Below, piece after piece: positions 35,151-45,569 of a DNA stretch of 64,000 nt. Under the pieces are notes generated by a model, which saw only the letters and a list, made by a program, of their open reading frames with translations, did not search any database and had not been told where the DNA came from. This stretch comes from Malaya genurostris. Its lineage: Eukaryota > Arthropoda > Insecta > Diptera > Culicidae. The position numbers were made by a program, and so were the translations under genes. Within the stretch, counting starts at the first letter, position 1, and each line of letters opens with the position of its first letter. The stretch covers positions 345,309,879 through 345,373,878 of the forward strand of contig NC_080571.1 in NCBI RefSeq assembly GCF_030247185.1, given 5' to 3'.

Positions 35151-36039
35151 CACATGGATCAATAAGTTCCGAGACTAAAGCACAGATGGCGCTCGTAGTA
35201 AACCAGTAAGCACGTCTTTCTAGAGTACTAACCTTTGCTTGAAACGGGTCAAAATTTTAAGTCGATCCGACCAGAAACAGCTGAGTTATCGAGGTTGGAG
35301 TAAAGTCGTTTTGTAGTTTGTTTAAAAAATGGAAAAAACCGAGTTTCGTGTTTTGATAAAACATTGTTTTTTAATGGGTAAAAACATCGTGCAAGCGAAA
35401 CAATGGATTGAAAAATGTTATCCGGACTCTTGTCCATCAAAAGCAACGATTTGTCGGTGATTCGCCGAGTTTAAACGTGACGCGGAACGCTCGGGTAGAC
35501 CTGTGGAAGCCGTTACACTGGAAAATGTGAGTGAAGTGACAAAAATTATAATGAAAGATCGTAAAGTGAAGCTCCGTGAGATTGCTGAGATGACACACAT
35601 ATCATATGGAAGTGTATTTACTATCCTTCATGAAAAATTGAGCATGAAAAAGGTTTTTTCCAAGTGGGTGCCGCGATTGCTTTCGATGGTACAAAAACAG
35701 CTACGAGTCGATGATTCAGAAATTCAACGAATTGGGCTTTGATCTGCTTTCCCACCCCCCATACTCGCCAGATTTAGCCCCCAGTGACTACTAGCTCTTT
35801 GCTGATCTTAAAAAATGCTCCTGGGAAAAAGATTTGACTCAAATGAGGAGGTCATCGCTGAAACTGAAGCTTATTTTGAAGCGAAAGATAAATTTTTTAT
35901 AAACATGGTATTGAAAAATTGGAAAAAACGTTCTAACCATTGTATCACCCTAAAAGGTGATTCTGTTGATGAATAAAAAAAAATTTGCAAAAAAAATGTT
36001 GTTTCCATTGTTAGTCTCGGGACTTATTGATCCATGTGT
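35151..36039 (+). mobile_element. Internally deleted mariner element
   Basis: TIRs of about 29 bp start CACATGGATCAATAAGT and end with their near-perfect complement, ACTTATTGATCCATGTG. They are flanked by TA (35149-35150 and 36040-36041). At 889 bp it is shorter than the usual 1.3 kb of mariner because the middle of the transposase gene is missing. TIRs are almost intact, so insertion was fairly recent. Confidence 0.9.
35329..35976 (+). pseudogene. Mariner transposase, internally deleted, with premature stop
   Basis: The N-terminus starts MEKTEFRVLIKHCFLMGKN at 35329 and covers the helix-turn-helix region. A TGA at 35458-35460 replaces the usual Trp before FAEFKR. The frame then runs through KWVPRLLS and VDDSE (about 35670-35720), typical of mariner. 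It then jumps to FNELGFDLLSHPPYSPDLAP (about 35720-35785), the region of the third catalytic Asp, and ends near 35976. The stretch with the first two catalytic Asps is deleted. It cannot encode an active enzyme. Confidence 0.85.
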
Positions 36040-36045
36040 TATCTA

Positions 36046-36350
36046 TTCATTGGAGAGCTTATTTAGTCGGTCCTTTTTAGGACCTAAACATAGATTCTGA
36101 ATTGAAATTCTCTAAAATATACAAAACGGCCCGTGAATAGTCAATCAACCGATTTGCATCAAAGCCAACATTTGCTAGCATCGAAGCAGTTTAATAGATC
36201 GGTCCTTTTCAGGTCCAACAAATCGATTCTGAATCGAACTGAACTGCATCAAGTCGATTTCCTTGGGGCATCGTTTGCCGTACGCAAGGGGGAATTATTT
36301 TCTTCCTTTTGTTTTGGTTATCTTTCGCATTTTATAAATATAACATAAAC
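36046..36350. other. Histone-type 3' stem-loop and relic of histone spacer-like sequence
   Basis: GGTCCTTTTTAGGACC (about 36070-36085) fits the metazoan histone mRNA 3' stem-loop: a six-base-pair stem and a four-base loop matching GGYYCTTYTNAGRRCC. A decayed second version, GGTCCTTTTCAGGTCC, lies near 36201. No histone coding sequence remains beside either. I infer a relic of histone 3' flank or spacer, or a chance match. Confidence 0.35.
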
Positions 36351-36479
36351 ATTGTTGTACATTAAAGAAGTTTAATTGAACGGGTCGGTTTTCGATTTTA
36401 AAGAAAATAAATTTCATTTAATTCAATTATATTTTTATTATTTTCTTTAAAAGCATTCAATTGAATTGACTTATCGCTT

Positions 36480-37760
36480 ATTAGCTATCATTTCATGATA
36501 AATCGATGCATGTTTCGATGGATTTTTTGGATCTTTTTCCAGAGCCGAAACTTTTCCATTCAAATGTTGATTATAGAGACAAAGACTTTGTTTGAATAAA
36601 AGCTGGTTAATTCACCTCTTATGCACTATTTCGTTTAAGTTAGTTGAACGAAAACCTGTGCTCCTGTTACTGCTGTATAAGAAATTCACGTAACTAATAA
36701 GTAACTAAGAACTTTTCAAGCAGCATATTGAAACATGTTTTGCGATTGGAAGTTTACTTTTGTATTATTATCAATATAATTATTTATTATTATTTGAATT
36801 CGGTTGTGTTTTGAAAACGTAATTTTCGTTCTTCCGTACGCGCTTTGTTTGCAAAGGCGGTAGCATTTGCTTTTGCCGTACCAGCACGTACCGATATGTA
36901 TCGGTTCTGCATCGTCATTTTGTATGACGGTTTGAAAGTTTTGAGACTCATCGCCCTTCAAATTCGGAACCGGAAGTCGGATCTGTATGAAATTGCACAG
37001 TATTTTTTAAGACTATGAGAGTCTAAATGTGAATTAAGATTTGTGAAAGTCGGTTTAACCGTGGCTGAGAAATTTAAGTTAGTTCCGTTTTTGGAACTTT
37101 TCTACACTGTTATCGTTGCTTACGGAAACGGAAACCTGAGACCAGTAGTGTCAAAGTAGGTTTATATATCCACTAACTCACAAGATCTGCAAACTAGATG
37201 CATTTACCTGCAAGTTTTAGGCAAAATTGCACCTCGTTTTGCCATCATTTGTGAAAAAATACTCATGAAATTGACAATTTTTCATTTATCGCGCTGTAAT
37301 AACGGAAACTTATCGGGGACTTTTTAAAGAATTTTAATACCTTTAGTTTACATCTTAGTTTGTAGAAATCGATGGAAAAATTTTCGAGAAAATTATATGC
37401 GTATTTTCTCATTGATTTGCACAAATTATTTTGTAATTTAGATCCAAACAAAATTCAGGGACTTTGTACGAGACAATCATACCTTTCATTTGAATCTTAG
37501 TGTGTGAGAACCGGTTCAGCCGTCTCTGAGAAAAGTTAGTACACTTGTTTTAATTTCCCAGTTATTCCGGAACCGGAACTCGGATTCGGATAAAATTCGG
37601 GGTCTTTGTATGGAATTACAAGACCTTTAATTTGAATCTACGGTTTGAACTTGCGATAGGACGAACTGAGTCGAATGGTATAGGACAATCGGCCCTCAGG
37701 GTTCGAAAATCGCTTTTCACAGTGATTGCATAACCTTTCTATTTGAGAAAGGCAAACAAA
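36480..37760. repeat. GGAACCGGAAGTCGGA tandem-repeat block 2
   Basis: It starts with ATAAATCGATGCATGTTTCG, also present at the start of block 1 (8277), and ends CCTTTCTATTTGAGAAAGGC (about 37734-37753). Several degenerate units carry GGAACCGGAAGTCGGAT, ACCTTTCATTTGAATCTTAG and GGTTCAGCCGTCTCTGAG. Blocks 1 and 2 share unit order over about 1.2 kb, including GTACCAGCACGTACC, so they are two copies of one element. Confidence 0.75.
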
Positions 37761-37869
37761 AAAAACATACTCAGCTTCATCTATCAACATTGGGTGCGCC
37801 AAAAAGTGAAAATATTTACTCAATCTAATTTGGCCGGTGCGTTATAGTTTTTGGATCGGTTCCAGCTCT

Positions 37870-38177
37870 CCCGGGCCGTGTGATGTATGTAGGTATTCGT
37901 TCAGTTTTATTGTGCCATCAGACCCGGTCGGCGAAAGATCGATCCGTTGACGTTTTCGGGCTAGTGCTGGGATGCCGGTCCGTTTGTTTTCGAGAGTTGT
38001 ATTGTGTCTTGCAAAAATATCGTAGAATTGAAAGACCGAAACGAAGTGCCAACTGGGTTACTCGGACTGAGCGTGTAGTAAATATATTATTTTAGAAAAC
38101 AGTCAAACAGAGCAAAAAAGTTAAAAGTGAAAATGTGTTGAAAGATGCAAGAGATTACGTTCTTCGGTGAGCATGTG
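37870..38177 (+). promoter_or_regulatory. Possible untranslated first exon, + strand
   Basis: GC-richer, repeat-free sequence begins near a TCAGTT initiator-like motif (37899) and ends at a donor-like CTTCGGTGAGCA (38172-38183). There is no coding frame or TATA box. It could be the 5' exon of a gene whose other exons lie downstream. The FREP gene at 40.9 kb has its own promoter, so I do not link them. Confidence 0.18.
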
Positions 38178-38179
38178 TT

Positions 38180-39500
38180 CGTTGTTGAACGAGGTGCCAA
38201 TTCACTCTTTTCGATAAGTCAAGGCCTACTCATTCTACCTCACCAGCCAAGAATTTAACTTGTTGGAGGGTTGTCGTTTGGCTTGGCACACTTAGTTTAT
38301 GGGAGAAATGTCATCTTAGAGGAAGAGGAAATTGAGAAGTTTGTGTTTACTTCGAAACATTAAAGAGTTTCTGTTACCCATCCACTAACTTTTAAATGAA
38401 GTTCATTCCCAACGAAACGTTTGCGTTAAGTTTTCGAGGTCGAAGAAAGGTACAAGGACGCCGTCCCTTTGCCAGTGAAAATGTTGGCAAAGTATCCGCT
38501 TGAATGATGTTTTACCACTTTCCCGGCAGTAGTCGGTAGTCTCGTCCTCGAATGAATGGAAATTGAAAGCTTTCCTGTTATACTTATGTCTGTTTTATTT
38601 TCCACGCTTGTTCTAACATCCAACAGAGTACCACCCACCCCCTCACCCCCTCCTAGCTAACATGGCTGAACAGTGTCACCAGAGTGGGGCTCGGCTGTCT
38701 GTTATGTTTGAGTGAAGTGAAGAGGTTATGTAGAGGCTTGTACTCGCGGTTAAGTAGGTAGAAAACGTTAATCGTGTTATTTTTCCCCGTGCAGAACGGT
38801 TTTATGAGGGTGTGTACGGCCATTGGAGCGTCATTTTTATAGGAATTCCGGGAAGACAGCAAAGGAATGTAGAACCCTGCAGATCCTTATGGCGTGAACT
38901 ATCATTTAGCGATGGAGTATATACTTAAGTTCAATGGTTTTTCAACGGAGTCCCTTCTACGAAAGTGTTCATTATGTTTGAGGAAATAAAAAGTGTTGTC
39001 TGGGAACAAATATTTACCTTTTCGTTGTTCGGAAATCTCATGTTAAGAATAGTTTATTTGGTTGAGTGCCTTAGCAGAAGGTTTGAGTCAGCAAAAAACT
39101 CCGAAAACCCCACCCAAATGCTACAATTTATGTAGTAGAATTTAAAGAACAGATTTTCGCTTATGATGGTAAAAGTTATCTAACTAACAATGGAAGAAAA
39201 CAGAAAAAAAATTAACAAAAGAAAATTAAAAAAAGTGTTGTACTTCCATTTCGCTATGGCGATGATTTTGCAACAAACTGCCCTTTTTAGGGCAATCAAT
39301 TTTCACAGTGAAACCAAATAAGGGGTAATCTGTTTCATGTAGTTTGCCTTGAGCATTGCTAAGGCAGCTCATGAAACGTAACGAATTTAAACGAACTTTC
39401 TGCGATAAGGAATGGAAAATGTCAGCAATATTTCTAAAGCTGTCAATTGAATCGAAGAAGTGCCACTTGGAATTGCTATCGAAATCACTGAGTTTTATAC
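38180..39500. other. Low-copy region with two short hairpins
   Basis: TGCCCTTTTTAGGGCA (39278-39293) is a six-base-pair, four-base-loop hairpin resembling a histone stem-loop but with a T-A outer pair. At about 39334-39379, GTTTCATG...CATGAAAC arms with inner TGCCTT / AAGGCA form an imperfect 46-nt hairpin. No coding frame was recognised. Confidence 0.35.
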
Positions 39501-39507
39501 TAAAAAC

Positions 39508-40575
39508 ATGATTAATCCACCTAGCAGTGAGATGATACCTTTTTTTTTATCAATCCGCATGTGTTTTTTGCATGAATATTCCTCGGTGGTTTGGTTCTCA
39601 TGACAATATTTTAATCTCGAAACTGCAAATCGTATCGAATTTCAATCTTAACGTGTGACAGTCCATTGAACATTCCATGAGATGTCGAAGTAAGTTTCAC
39701 TTTAGAGTCTTTCGTCATTATTTATGGTACTTTCAGAGCCGGTATTCAGGAACTAGCCTAACCCAAAATGATTCGTATGGCCATAAGTTAATACGCCAAA
39801 TAATTTACATCTTCTATATCGGTATGAACTTTAAAAACTCATCATCCTGTAATTCCAGAATCGGATAAAATTCACCAATTTATGGGACCATAAGTCTTTC
39901 AATTTGAATTTTTGTTTTTGAAGTTCGATTAGGCCTTTTTGAGAAAATGATTGAGCTTTGAGAAACGATTCGACACTGGAACCGGAATTCTAAAATCGGT
40001 GTAGCAGAAATCAGTTAAATTCATCTGAGGAGTGTGTAGACATCTTTGAGAAATTGTAGTGCGCATTAAATTTCTGGCTACCTTCCGAATCGAAAACTGA
40101 ATACCGCTTAAGCTGAAATAAATTTATTTGGTAATCGACTATCCAAATCTGCCAACCCGATAAACCTGATTATTTATGTGAAATGGACATTTTTATACTA
40201 ATCACTCTGTATCTCCTAAACCAGAAGTCGGATCTGACTAAAAAGTAAGATGTTTTATAGGATGTTTAGACCTCTCGTTTGAATCATAGTTGATTCTTAG
40301 ATTTCATTTGAATCTTAGATCGGTTCAGCCATCAACGAGAAAAATGAGTTGCATTATTTTAATTTTGTTTCACATATCATCCTGTACTTCCGGAACCAGA
40401 AGTCGGATCCAAACATAATTCAGGAACCTTGTTTGGGAGTATACTACTTTTCATATGAATTCTAGTTTGTAGAAAACGGTTTAGTCATCTCCGAGAAAAT
40501 TGAGTGAAATTATTTGTCAAACACACATTTGCTGATTTCGACGAACTGATTCGAATGGGAGTTATGTTCTTCCAG
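39508..40575. repeat. GGAACCGGAAGTCGGA tandem-repeat block 3
   Basis: It opens with ATCCACCTAGCAGTGAGATG, a variant of the standard flank, and contains at least four degenerate units (GGAACCAGAAGTCGGATCC at about 40393 is the clearest). It ends near CGAACTGATTCGAATGGGA, which corresponds to the GAGTCGAATGGTAT region of the complete copies. It lies about 270 bp upstream of the FREP TATA box. Confidence 0.65.
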
Positions 40576-40840
40576 CATTTATTACTGTAAGTAGCTTAAA
40601 GCAAAATAAAAATTACACGATATGAAACGGTTATAGTGTGAGAAAAGCATAAAATATTTTGCAAGCCTCTGCAAGGACCTAACGAATACAATTGATTTGT
40701 AGCAGCAATTAATCTTACTTAAAAGCAACAGCGTTTTAGTTGTGAGCTGATGGGTTGAATGAATGTCTGTTGAAATAACATGCAATACGATCCATAAGTT
40801 AACGACCACAAATGTATTTCTGGAAGATTTAAGCTTCTCC

Positions 40841-40870
40841 TATAAAAGCCTTCGGAACAGATCTCATCTG
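40841..40870 (+). promoter_or_regulatory. TATA box and probable start site of the FREP gene
   Basis: TATAAAA at 40841-40847 is followed about 20 bp later by CTCATCTGTG (40863-40872), an initiator-like sequence. This places the likely start near 40866-40872, about 50 bp before the ATG. Spacing fits a TATA-driven insect promoter. Confidence 0.6.
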
Positions 40871-40920
40871 TGTCTTCGGAAAGCAGTAAGACGCAGTTTA
40901 GCTCGATCGTTCGCCCGAAG

Positions 40921-42259
40921 ATGGTACTGAGCCAGTTGGTGTTTCTTTCTGTCTTATCTTTGCTGGGAGGTGTCTCCAGCTTGGAAACTAACGTTACTTC
41001 TTCTTCTGCATTCGGATACGAATTGACGATGACCGGATTGGATGCGATCAATTTTAGGTAAGTTATTTTGATTGGTTAATATAATTAACGAAACAATACA
41101 TTTGGTTTTCCAGTATGCAAAAAGATCATCTCCGTTCGCAGGAATACTTTCAAACTCTCAGCTCAGAAATTGAACTGCTTCGGCGATACATCGAAAAAAT
41201 CGAAGCTATCGTCATTCGGCAGACCGCTCTTGTCAGTGATCTTCACAGGCAGCTGAAAAATGTGGCCAATGTGGTGAAAACGGTTGAAATCATCCCAAAC
41301 ATTCAGAGTGACTTACAAATGCAGTCCATCAACATCTCGCAGTTACTCAAAGATTCGAGGTTTTTTAGATTCATCCAGATATTACTGTTGGCTGCCGACA
41401 ACCGACTTTATTTTTTTCAGCAACATTTATAAAATTCAACAAACTTTACCCACTACGAAAATGTTGAACGATTTCGTTCTTCAACTGACCGCCGATCGAT
41501 TCCGAACTGCGTCGGCAGAATCTAGTCGGCCATTTCATCTTCTGCAATCGGCGAATTTACCACAGTCTTGTGCAGAGGTGGCGGATCGTCGATCGGGGGT
41601 CAATCGAATACATCCCCAGGCTGGATTTAGTGATTCTTTCGAAGCGTATTGCGATCAGGACTACGAAGGCGGTGGTTGGACCGTGATTCAGAATCGTTAC
41701 GATGGTTCGGTAAATTTCTATCGTGGATGGAGCGAATATGAAAACGGGTTTGGTGATCTGAGAGGAGAGTTTTGGCTTGGACTGCAGAAGATCCATGAAC
41801 TGACCGGTGCCAAACATCACGAGCTGCACGTTCTGATGGAGGATTCCGACGGGAAGATTGTGGTGGCGAAATACAGTCACATTCTGGTAGGAGGAGTTGG
41901 GGAAAAATATGCTCTGAACAGTTTAGGAAACTACAGCGGTAATGCCGGAGATTCACTTAGCTGGGCGGTGACGATGAAATTTTCGACACTGGATTCTGAT
42001 AACGATAGTCACCCTCCTGATAACTGTGCGGTGATCTACAAAGGCGGATGGTGGTACGGAGCTTGTCACGAGAGGTATGTCTTTTATGAGCGTAATATAA
42101 CTTATTTGAATTTACACAGACTTTTACAGCAATTTGAACGGACTGTATCTGGGAGGTCCACAAGAAGCTTACGCAACGATGATGTGCTGGGCGGCTTTCC
42201 GAGGACTCAAATATGGCCTGAAACGTTCGCGCATGATGATTAAAGCAACATCGTCCTAA
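40921..42259 (+). CDS. Fibrinogen-related protein (FREP, ficolin-like), four exons
   Basis: Exons are 40921-41057, 41114-41359, 41421-42074 and 42130-42259. All introns are 55-61 bp with GT-AG borders, and phases agree, giving 388 residues. Residues 1-20 form a signal peptide. About 47-127 are a heptad-rich coiled coil, likely for oligomerisation. About 178-385 are the fibrinogen C-terminal domain. Visible hallmarks are Cys178-Cys205, GGGWTVIQNR, GEFWLGL, the calcium-site segment DSDND (319-323), Cys330-Cys343 and GGWWYGACHESNLNG. The last motif is completed only by splicing to the acceptor at 42129. Insect FREPs are secreted lectin-like proteins that bind microbial sugars and act in immunity. 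Here the histidine-asparagine pair often seen before GMKF is SWAVT, which may affect ligand choice. Intron 2's donor (GAGGTTTTTT) is weak. No AATAAA lies within 300 bp downstream. The family call is firm; the ligand is unknown. Confidence 0.92.
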
Positions 42260-42349
42260 TTTTCGGTATTTTGTTGCTCATGACCCAGCCCATAATCATA
42301 TACTCATAACGAAATATTTATTTTAGTGTCCGTTACGGAGATTTATAGC

Positions 42350-42545
42350 CTGTTCGCACTACACCGGGACGACCGGGACGGAACCGTCCGGGACTATCCG
42401 GGACGTTTTTTTCCTCATCGGCGATGACTGAGCTGCCGGCGTGTGCATGTATTGGAATCCCGGACCCGGGATAAAATCCATTTGCTTGCCACCGATATTC
42501 CTCACCGAGTTTTTCGCACCATGCCGACAGGCCACACAGAAAGAG
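42350..42545. repeat. GC-rich short inverted repeats (CCGGGACG)
   Basis: CCGGGACGACCGGGACGG, then CCGTCCGGGACTATCCGGGA, form overlapping small hairpins about 100 bp after the FREP stop codon. GAATCCCGGACCCGGG follows at 42452. The stretch stands out in AT-rich DNA. It may be the end of a DNA element or a gene-end structure. No coding sequence. Confidence 0.4.
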
Positions 42546-42599
42546 AGTGAATTGAGAGAGCAAGAGCGAAAGGAAGACCGAAGTGTTCTTGTTCATAGG

Positions 42600-43276
42600 T
42601 AGTTATGCTGATGGCAATTGAAATGAATCTAAATCGTTTCATTGATATTTCTTAGCTTAATCGATTGATTGATTTAGTTAATCATCAAAAGTCCTTACAA
42701 TCGAGTAATGTCATTATAATTAGCCATTACATTACATTTTGGGATGGTGATTTTTTAAATGTTGCTACTCATTACATATTGAAATATACTACTGAACCTC
42801 GTCTAAGGTCCCCTATTGATTATGTTATCATTGAATTAAATAGAAATGTATCATCACAGGTTCATGGATCATTGTACATCTATTCGAAAAACTATTTTAA
42901 ATAGAATAAATAAATGGTAGCTCAGTCTTATTTTTATTGAAAGGTTGGTCTGAGGGAACTAGGCTTATTTATATTTACAGTCAAGGAAAATTTCATATAT
43001 TCGATGAGAAAGTAAACAGCTCTGGACTTAAGAAAAAAGGAAATTAGATGCGCTTTTGCCCCATTCGGCCAAATTTTTCGTTCCGTCAAGTAATCACTGA
43101 AAGTATTTAAACTTTTTCGTAAGCGTTAAAGTGATTAGTTGAATCATTTTGAATCATCTCTTGAAAAAACAAACACTTGAATATTTTTTGTTTTTGAATT
43201 AGGGCATCAACAAACGGTTTTATGGAAATAATTAATCCCAGCGACATAACATCCAACTTAAACTATAGTCATATAA
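42600..43276. other. Intergenic, no gene recognised
   Basis: AT-rich. The first AATAAA after the FREP gene is at 42905. The 79-codon frame at 42665-42904 has no known domain. Confidence 0.4.
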
Positions 43277-43278
43277 TA

Positions 43279-43564
43279 CACTGAAGTCTTTTTTTATGCG
43301 AATTTACGTACCGCATAAAAAAACCGCTTAAAAAAAATCGCATAACTCTGAAAATTCGCATAAAAAAACCGCATAACTCTAAAACTTCGCATAAAAAAAG
43401 ACCGCAGAAGGGCAAACCGCATAACTCTGAAAATTCGCATAAAAAAAACCGCATAACTCTGAAACTTCGCATAAAAAAAACCGCATAACTCTGAAAATTC
43501 GCATAAAAAAAGTCGCGTAAAAAAAACCGCATAAAAAAAGACCGCATAAAAAAAGACCTCAGTG
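43279..43564. mobile_element. TA-flanked MITE made of CGCATAAAAAAA repeats
   Basis: The ends CACTGAAGTCTTTTTTTATG and CATAAAAAAAGACCTCAGTG are inverted repeats flanked by TA. The interior is a tandem series of ACCGCATAACTCTGAAAATTC and CGCATAAAAAAA units. A Tc1/mariner-type MITE is the simplest reading. Confidence 0.75.
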
Positions 43565-43649
43565 TATATGGAAGCCCCCCAAAAGCTTTTTTCCAACTTT
43601 AAATAAATAAGTATCCGTTTCTTCTTGTCTGTAAGTTGTTTATTGATTC

Positions 43650-44190
43650 TTTTTGCCATGGTACTGCTCCAGCCTCAGAATTGAAGTAATTCTTATAGAT
43701 TTCTCGCACTTGGAAAGAAGATTTTGACGAATTTCCACCTCGTTTAGATAACTGTGCGAGCTCTAAATGATGCTGATGGGATGGCCCTTCTCCACTGTGC
43801 ACATCTTGCATGCCATCATACTTACGGATAAAATTGTGCAGTTTGCATGTGGCAAGCATGATTCACAATTCTAAACATCTGTGTTAGGATACAAAAAGCA
43901 TTTTCAGATGATCTGCTGGCGCGACTCAACCGGTAGTTGAAAATCCGTTTTTGATTGTTCAGATCTTGTCCTGGATATGGTCTCATAAGATATGTTTTCA
44001 ACGGGAACGTCTCGTCTCCAACAATCACATGAGGTATCGGTTCCAGGTAAGATAGAATCTGATGGCACTGACAGATTGTTGTTTTCTAGTGCATGTCCTA
44101 AATTAGAATTTGCGAAAATCCCGCCATCACTATCTCTTCCTTTGGCCCCAAAACGTCCACTGCCAAGAAGTTGCATTTTGCGTCTCCTAA
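43650..44190 (-). pseudogene. PIF/Harbinger transposase remnant (DDE_4 family)
   Basis: On the - strand, three overlapping frames give consecutive pieces of a HARBI1-like transposase. SDGGIFANSNLGHALE comes first (about 44130-44070). VIVGDETFPLKTYLMRPYPG follows (about 44030-43970), with the second catalytic Asp, then IFNYRLSRASRSSENAFCIL with the catalytic Glu. The C-terminus has CKLHNFIRKYDG and FNSEAGAVPWQKES (about 43850-43650). At least two frameshifts and loss of the N-terminus make it inactive. Its 5' side is cut by a GTCTGCTTAGCG-family element at about 44210. Confidence 0.9.
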
Positions 44191-44209
44191 AGCTAACAAC
44201 ACTATTGAG

Positions 44210-44345
44210 AATCTACCTTTATAAACATTTGAGGGTTTTGTTGGTTTGTGCAAAAAGCACATATTTTGTTTCTAACGAATGACGGCTTATCACATTCTAC
44301 GACGGCCAGTGATAAGCCGTCATTCTTTTACGCCTGAGACGTCAG
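44210..44345. mobile_element. Element end and 17-bp hairpin next to the Harbinger relic
   Basis: GGGTTTTGTTGGTTTGTGC followed by AAAAAGCACATATTTTG (44234-44269) is the inverse of 10030-10068. It is followed by a hairpin with arms GAATGACGGCTTATCAC and GTGATAAGCCGTCATTC (44277-44326). Confidence 0.6.
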
Positions 44346-44397
44346 AAATAATATAGCACTTGTGCAATATTATTTGAGGGTTGCATAAGTAGTGCCA

Positions 44398-44680
44398 ACT
44401 TTGCGTCTGCTTAGCGGTTTAAGTTGAACTGCTAGGCACTAGATGGCAGTTCAATTTGAACTACCTTTATAGTTATAAAATTCTGTGCCACTATTAGGAG
44501 GCTTTTTGATAAAAATGTGCTCATTTAGGGGTTAGCCAAATTTTGTGCTAGGGCACATAACCGTTTTTATTATTTTTACGTTTCGTCTTTGACTCATCAG
44601 TGCAGAGCAGTTCAAATTGAACTGCTTAGTGCTAAACTCAGCAGTTCAATTTGAACCGCTAAGCAGACGTAAAGTTTCTG
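44398..44680. mobile_element. Two facing MITE copies, GTCTGCTTAGCG family, copies 3 and 4
   Basis: TTGCGTCTGCTTAGCGGTTT (44400) opens one partial copy. A complete palindromic copy runs from TTTACGTTTCGTCTTTGAC (about 44575) to GCTAAGCAGACGTAAAG (about 44673). The space between carries TAGGGGTTAGCCAAATTTTG and GGGCACATAACCG, also found mirrored at 63400-63440, so these motifs belong to a longer parent element. Confidence 0.7.
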
Positions 44681-45560
44681 CTATTTACACTTTGTTTTGC
44701 AACGAAGTGCAATGTCAAGCAATAATTTTTTTTAAATTGTAGTTGGTTTCTTTTGCCATGGGTTAGTATATGGAATTCGTATAAATTTACGTTCTATTTC
44801 TTTTTGTACAAAGCCATTGAAATAATTTAAAATTTTCGTGTTGTCACAAAATTTATTTTATTAATTGAAACAAATTCTACGTCTCTTTGAAACAGATGAA
44901 ATCAAAACGGATTCCAATATTTTCACTTTGATTTGCAGAAACGTTGGAACGCAATATATATTAGAAATTTTGAAATTTCCGATCTACTACCGATTTTTTG
45001 AGATTTTACGGAAAACCTAAAACAAAAAAATCTAATTTTAGTAGTTATCAATTCCGTTTGGGTTGTGCATAAAAATTGTTTAGATCTTTTGTCCAATACA
45101 AAAACATAATTATTTTTAGAGTTTAGGTATATTTACCAAAATTTTTAAGATTTTCAGTGAATTCCAAGTTTCAGTTTTATTTGTAAATTTTGTTAATAAT
45201 AAATTTTCAACTAAAATAATAAAAAAATATATGTCATAATTTTTTTTTCAGATATATTTTATTAAGGCACAATCTGTTACAGTTTATGATGCCAAGGGCT
45301 TGTCCCTGTGGGTCCTCAGGAAACACTCTTGTATCTTTGAAGATCCGGCGTGTGTCCCTCATCGATGACAGTGGTTCTTCATGGCGGTGGTGATGGAAAC
45401 ATGGGAATAATTCTCGTGACATGGAAACATTTCAAAGGTTGCCGCATTCTTTTGTGGGTCCGCGGTAAACACCCCCGGGTTACGAGAACCCGGCGGGTGG
45501 CCCGCATGTTGACTGGGGCGGCTTTCCGTGGGCGTTTATAATGATGTTGCCGAAGAGAAT
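44681..45560. other. AT-rich DNA, then a GC-rich block of unknown origin
   Basis: 44681-45240 is AT-rich with nothing recognisable. 45270-45545 is GC-rich, non-repetitive here, and contains GGGTTACGAGAACCCGGCGG. Its composition resembles a retroelement fragment, but no RT, endonuclease or gag motif is visible. Confidence 0.3.
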
Positions 45561-45569
45561 GAAAAAAAA

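Noticed and set aside
41557..41956. - strand open frames of 107 and 109 codons
   Set aside because: They are antisense to the conserved FREP exon 3 and have no domain of their own.
41284..42243. Single-exon reading of the fibrinogen-domain gene (319 codons)
   Set aside because: This frame starts inside exon 2 in the wrong frame and ends without the SNLNG...MMCWAAFRGLKYG segment. Splicing at 41360-41420 and 42075-42129 restores a standard FREP with a signal peptide.
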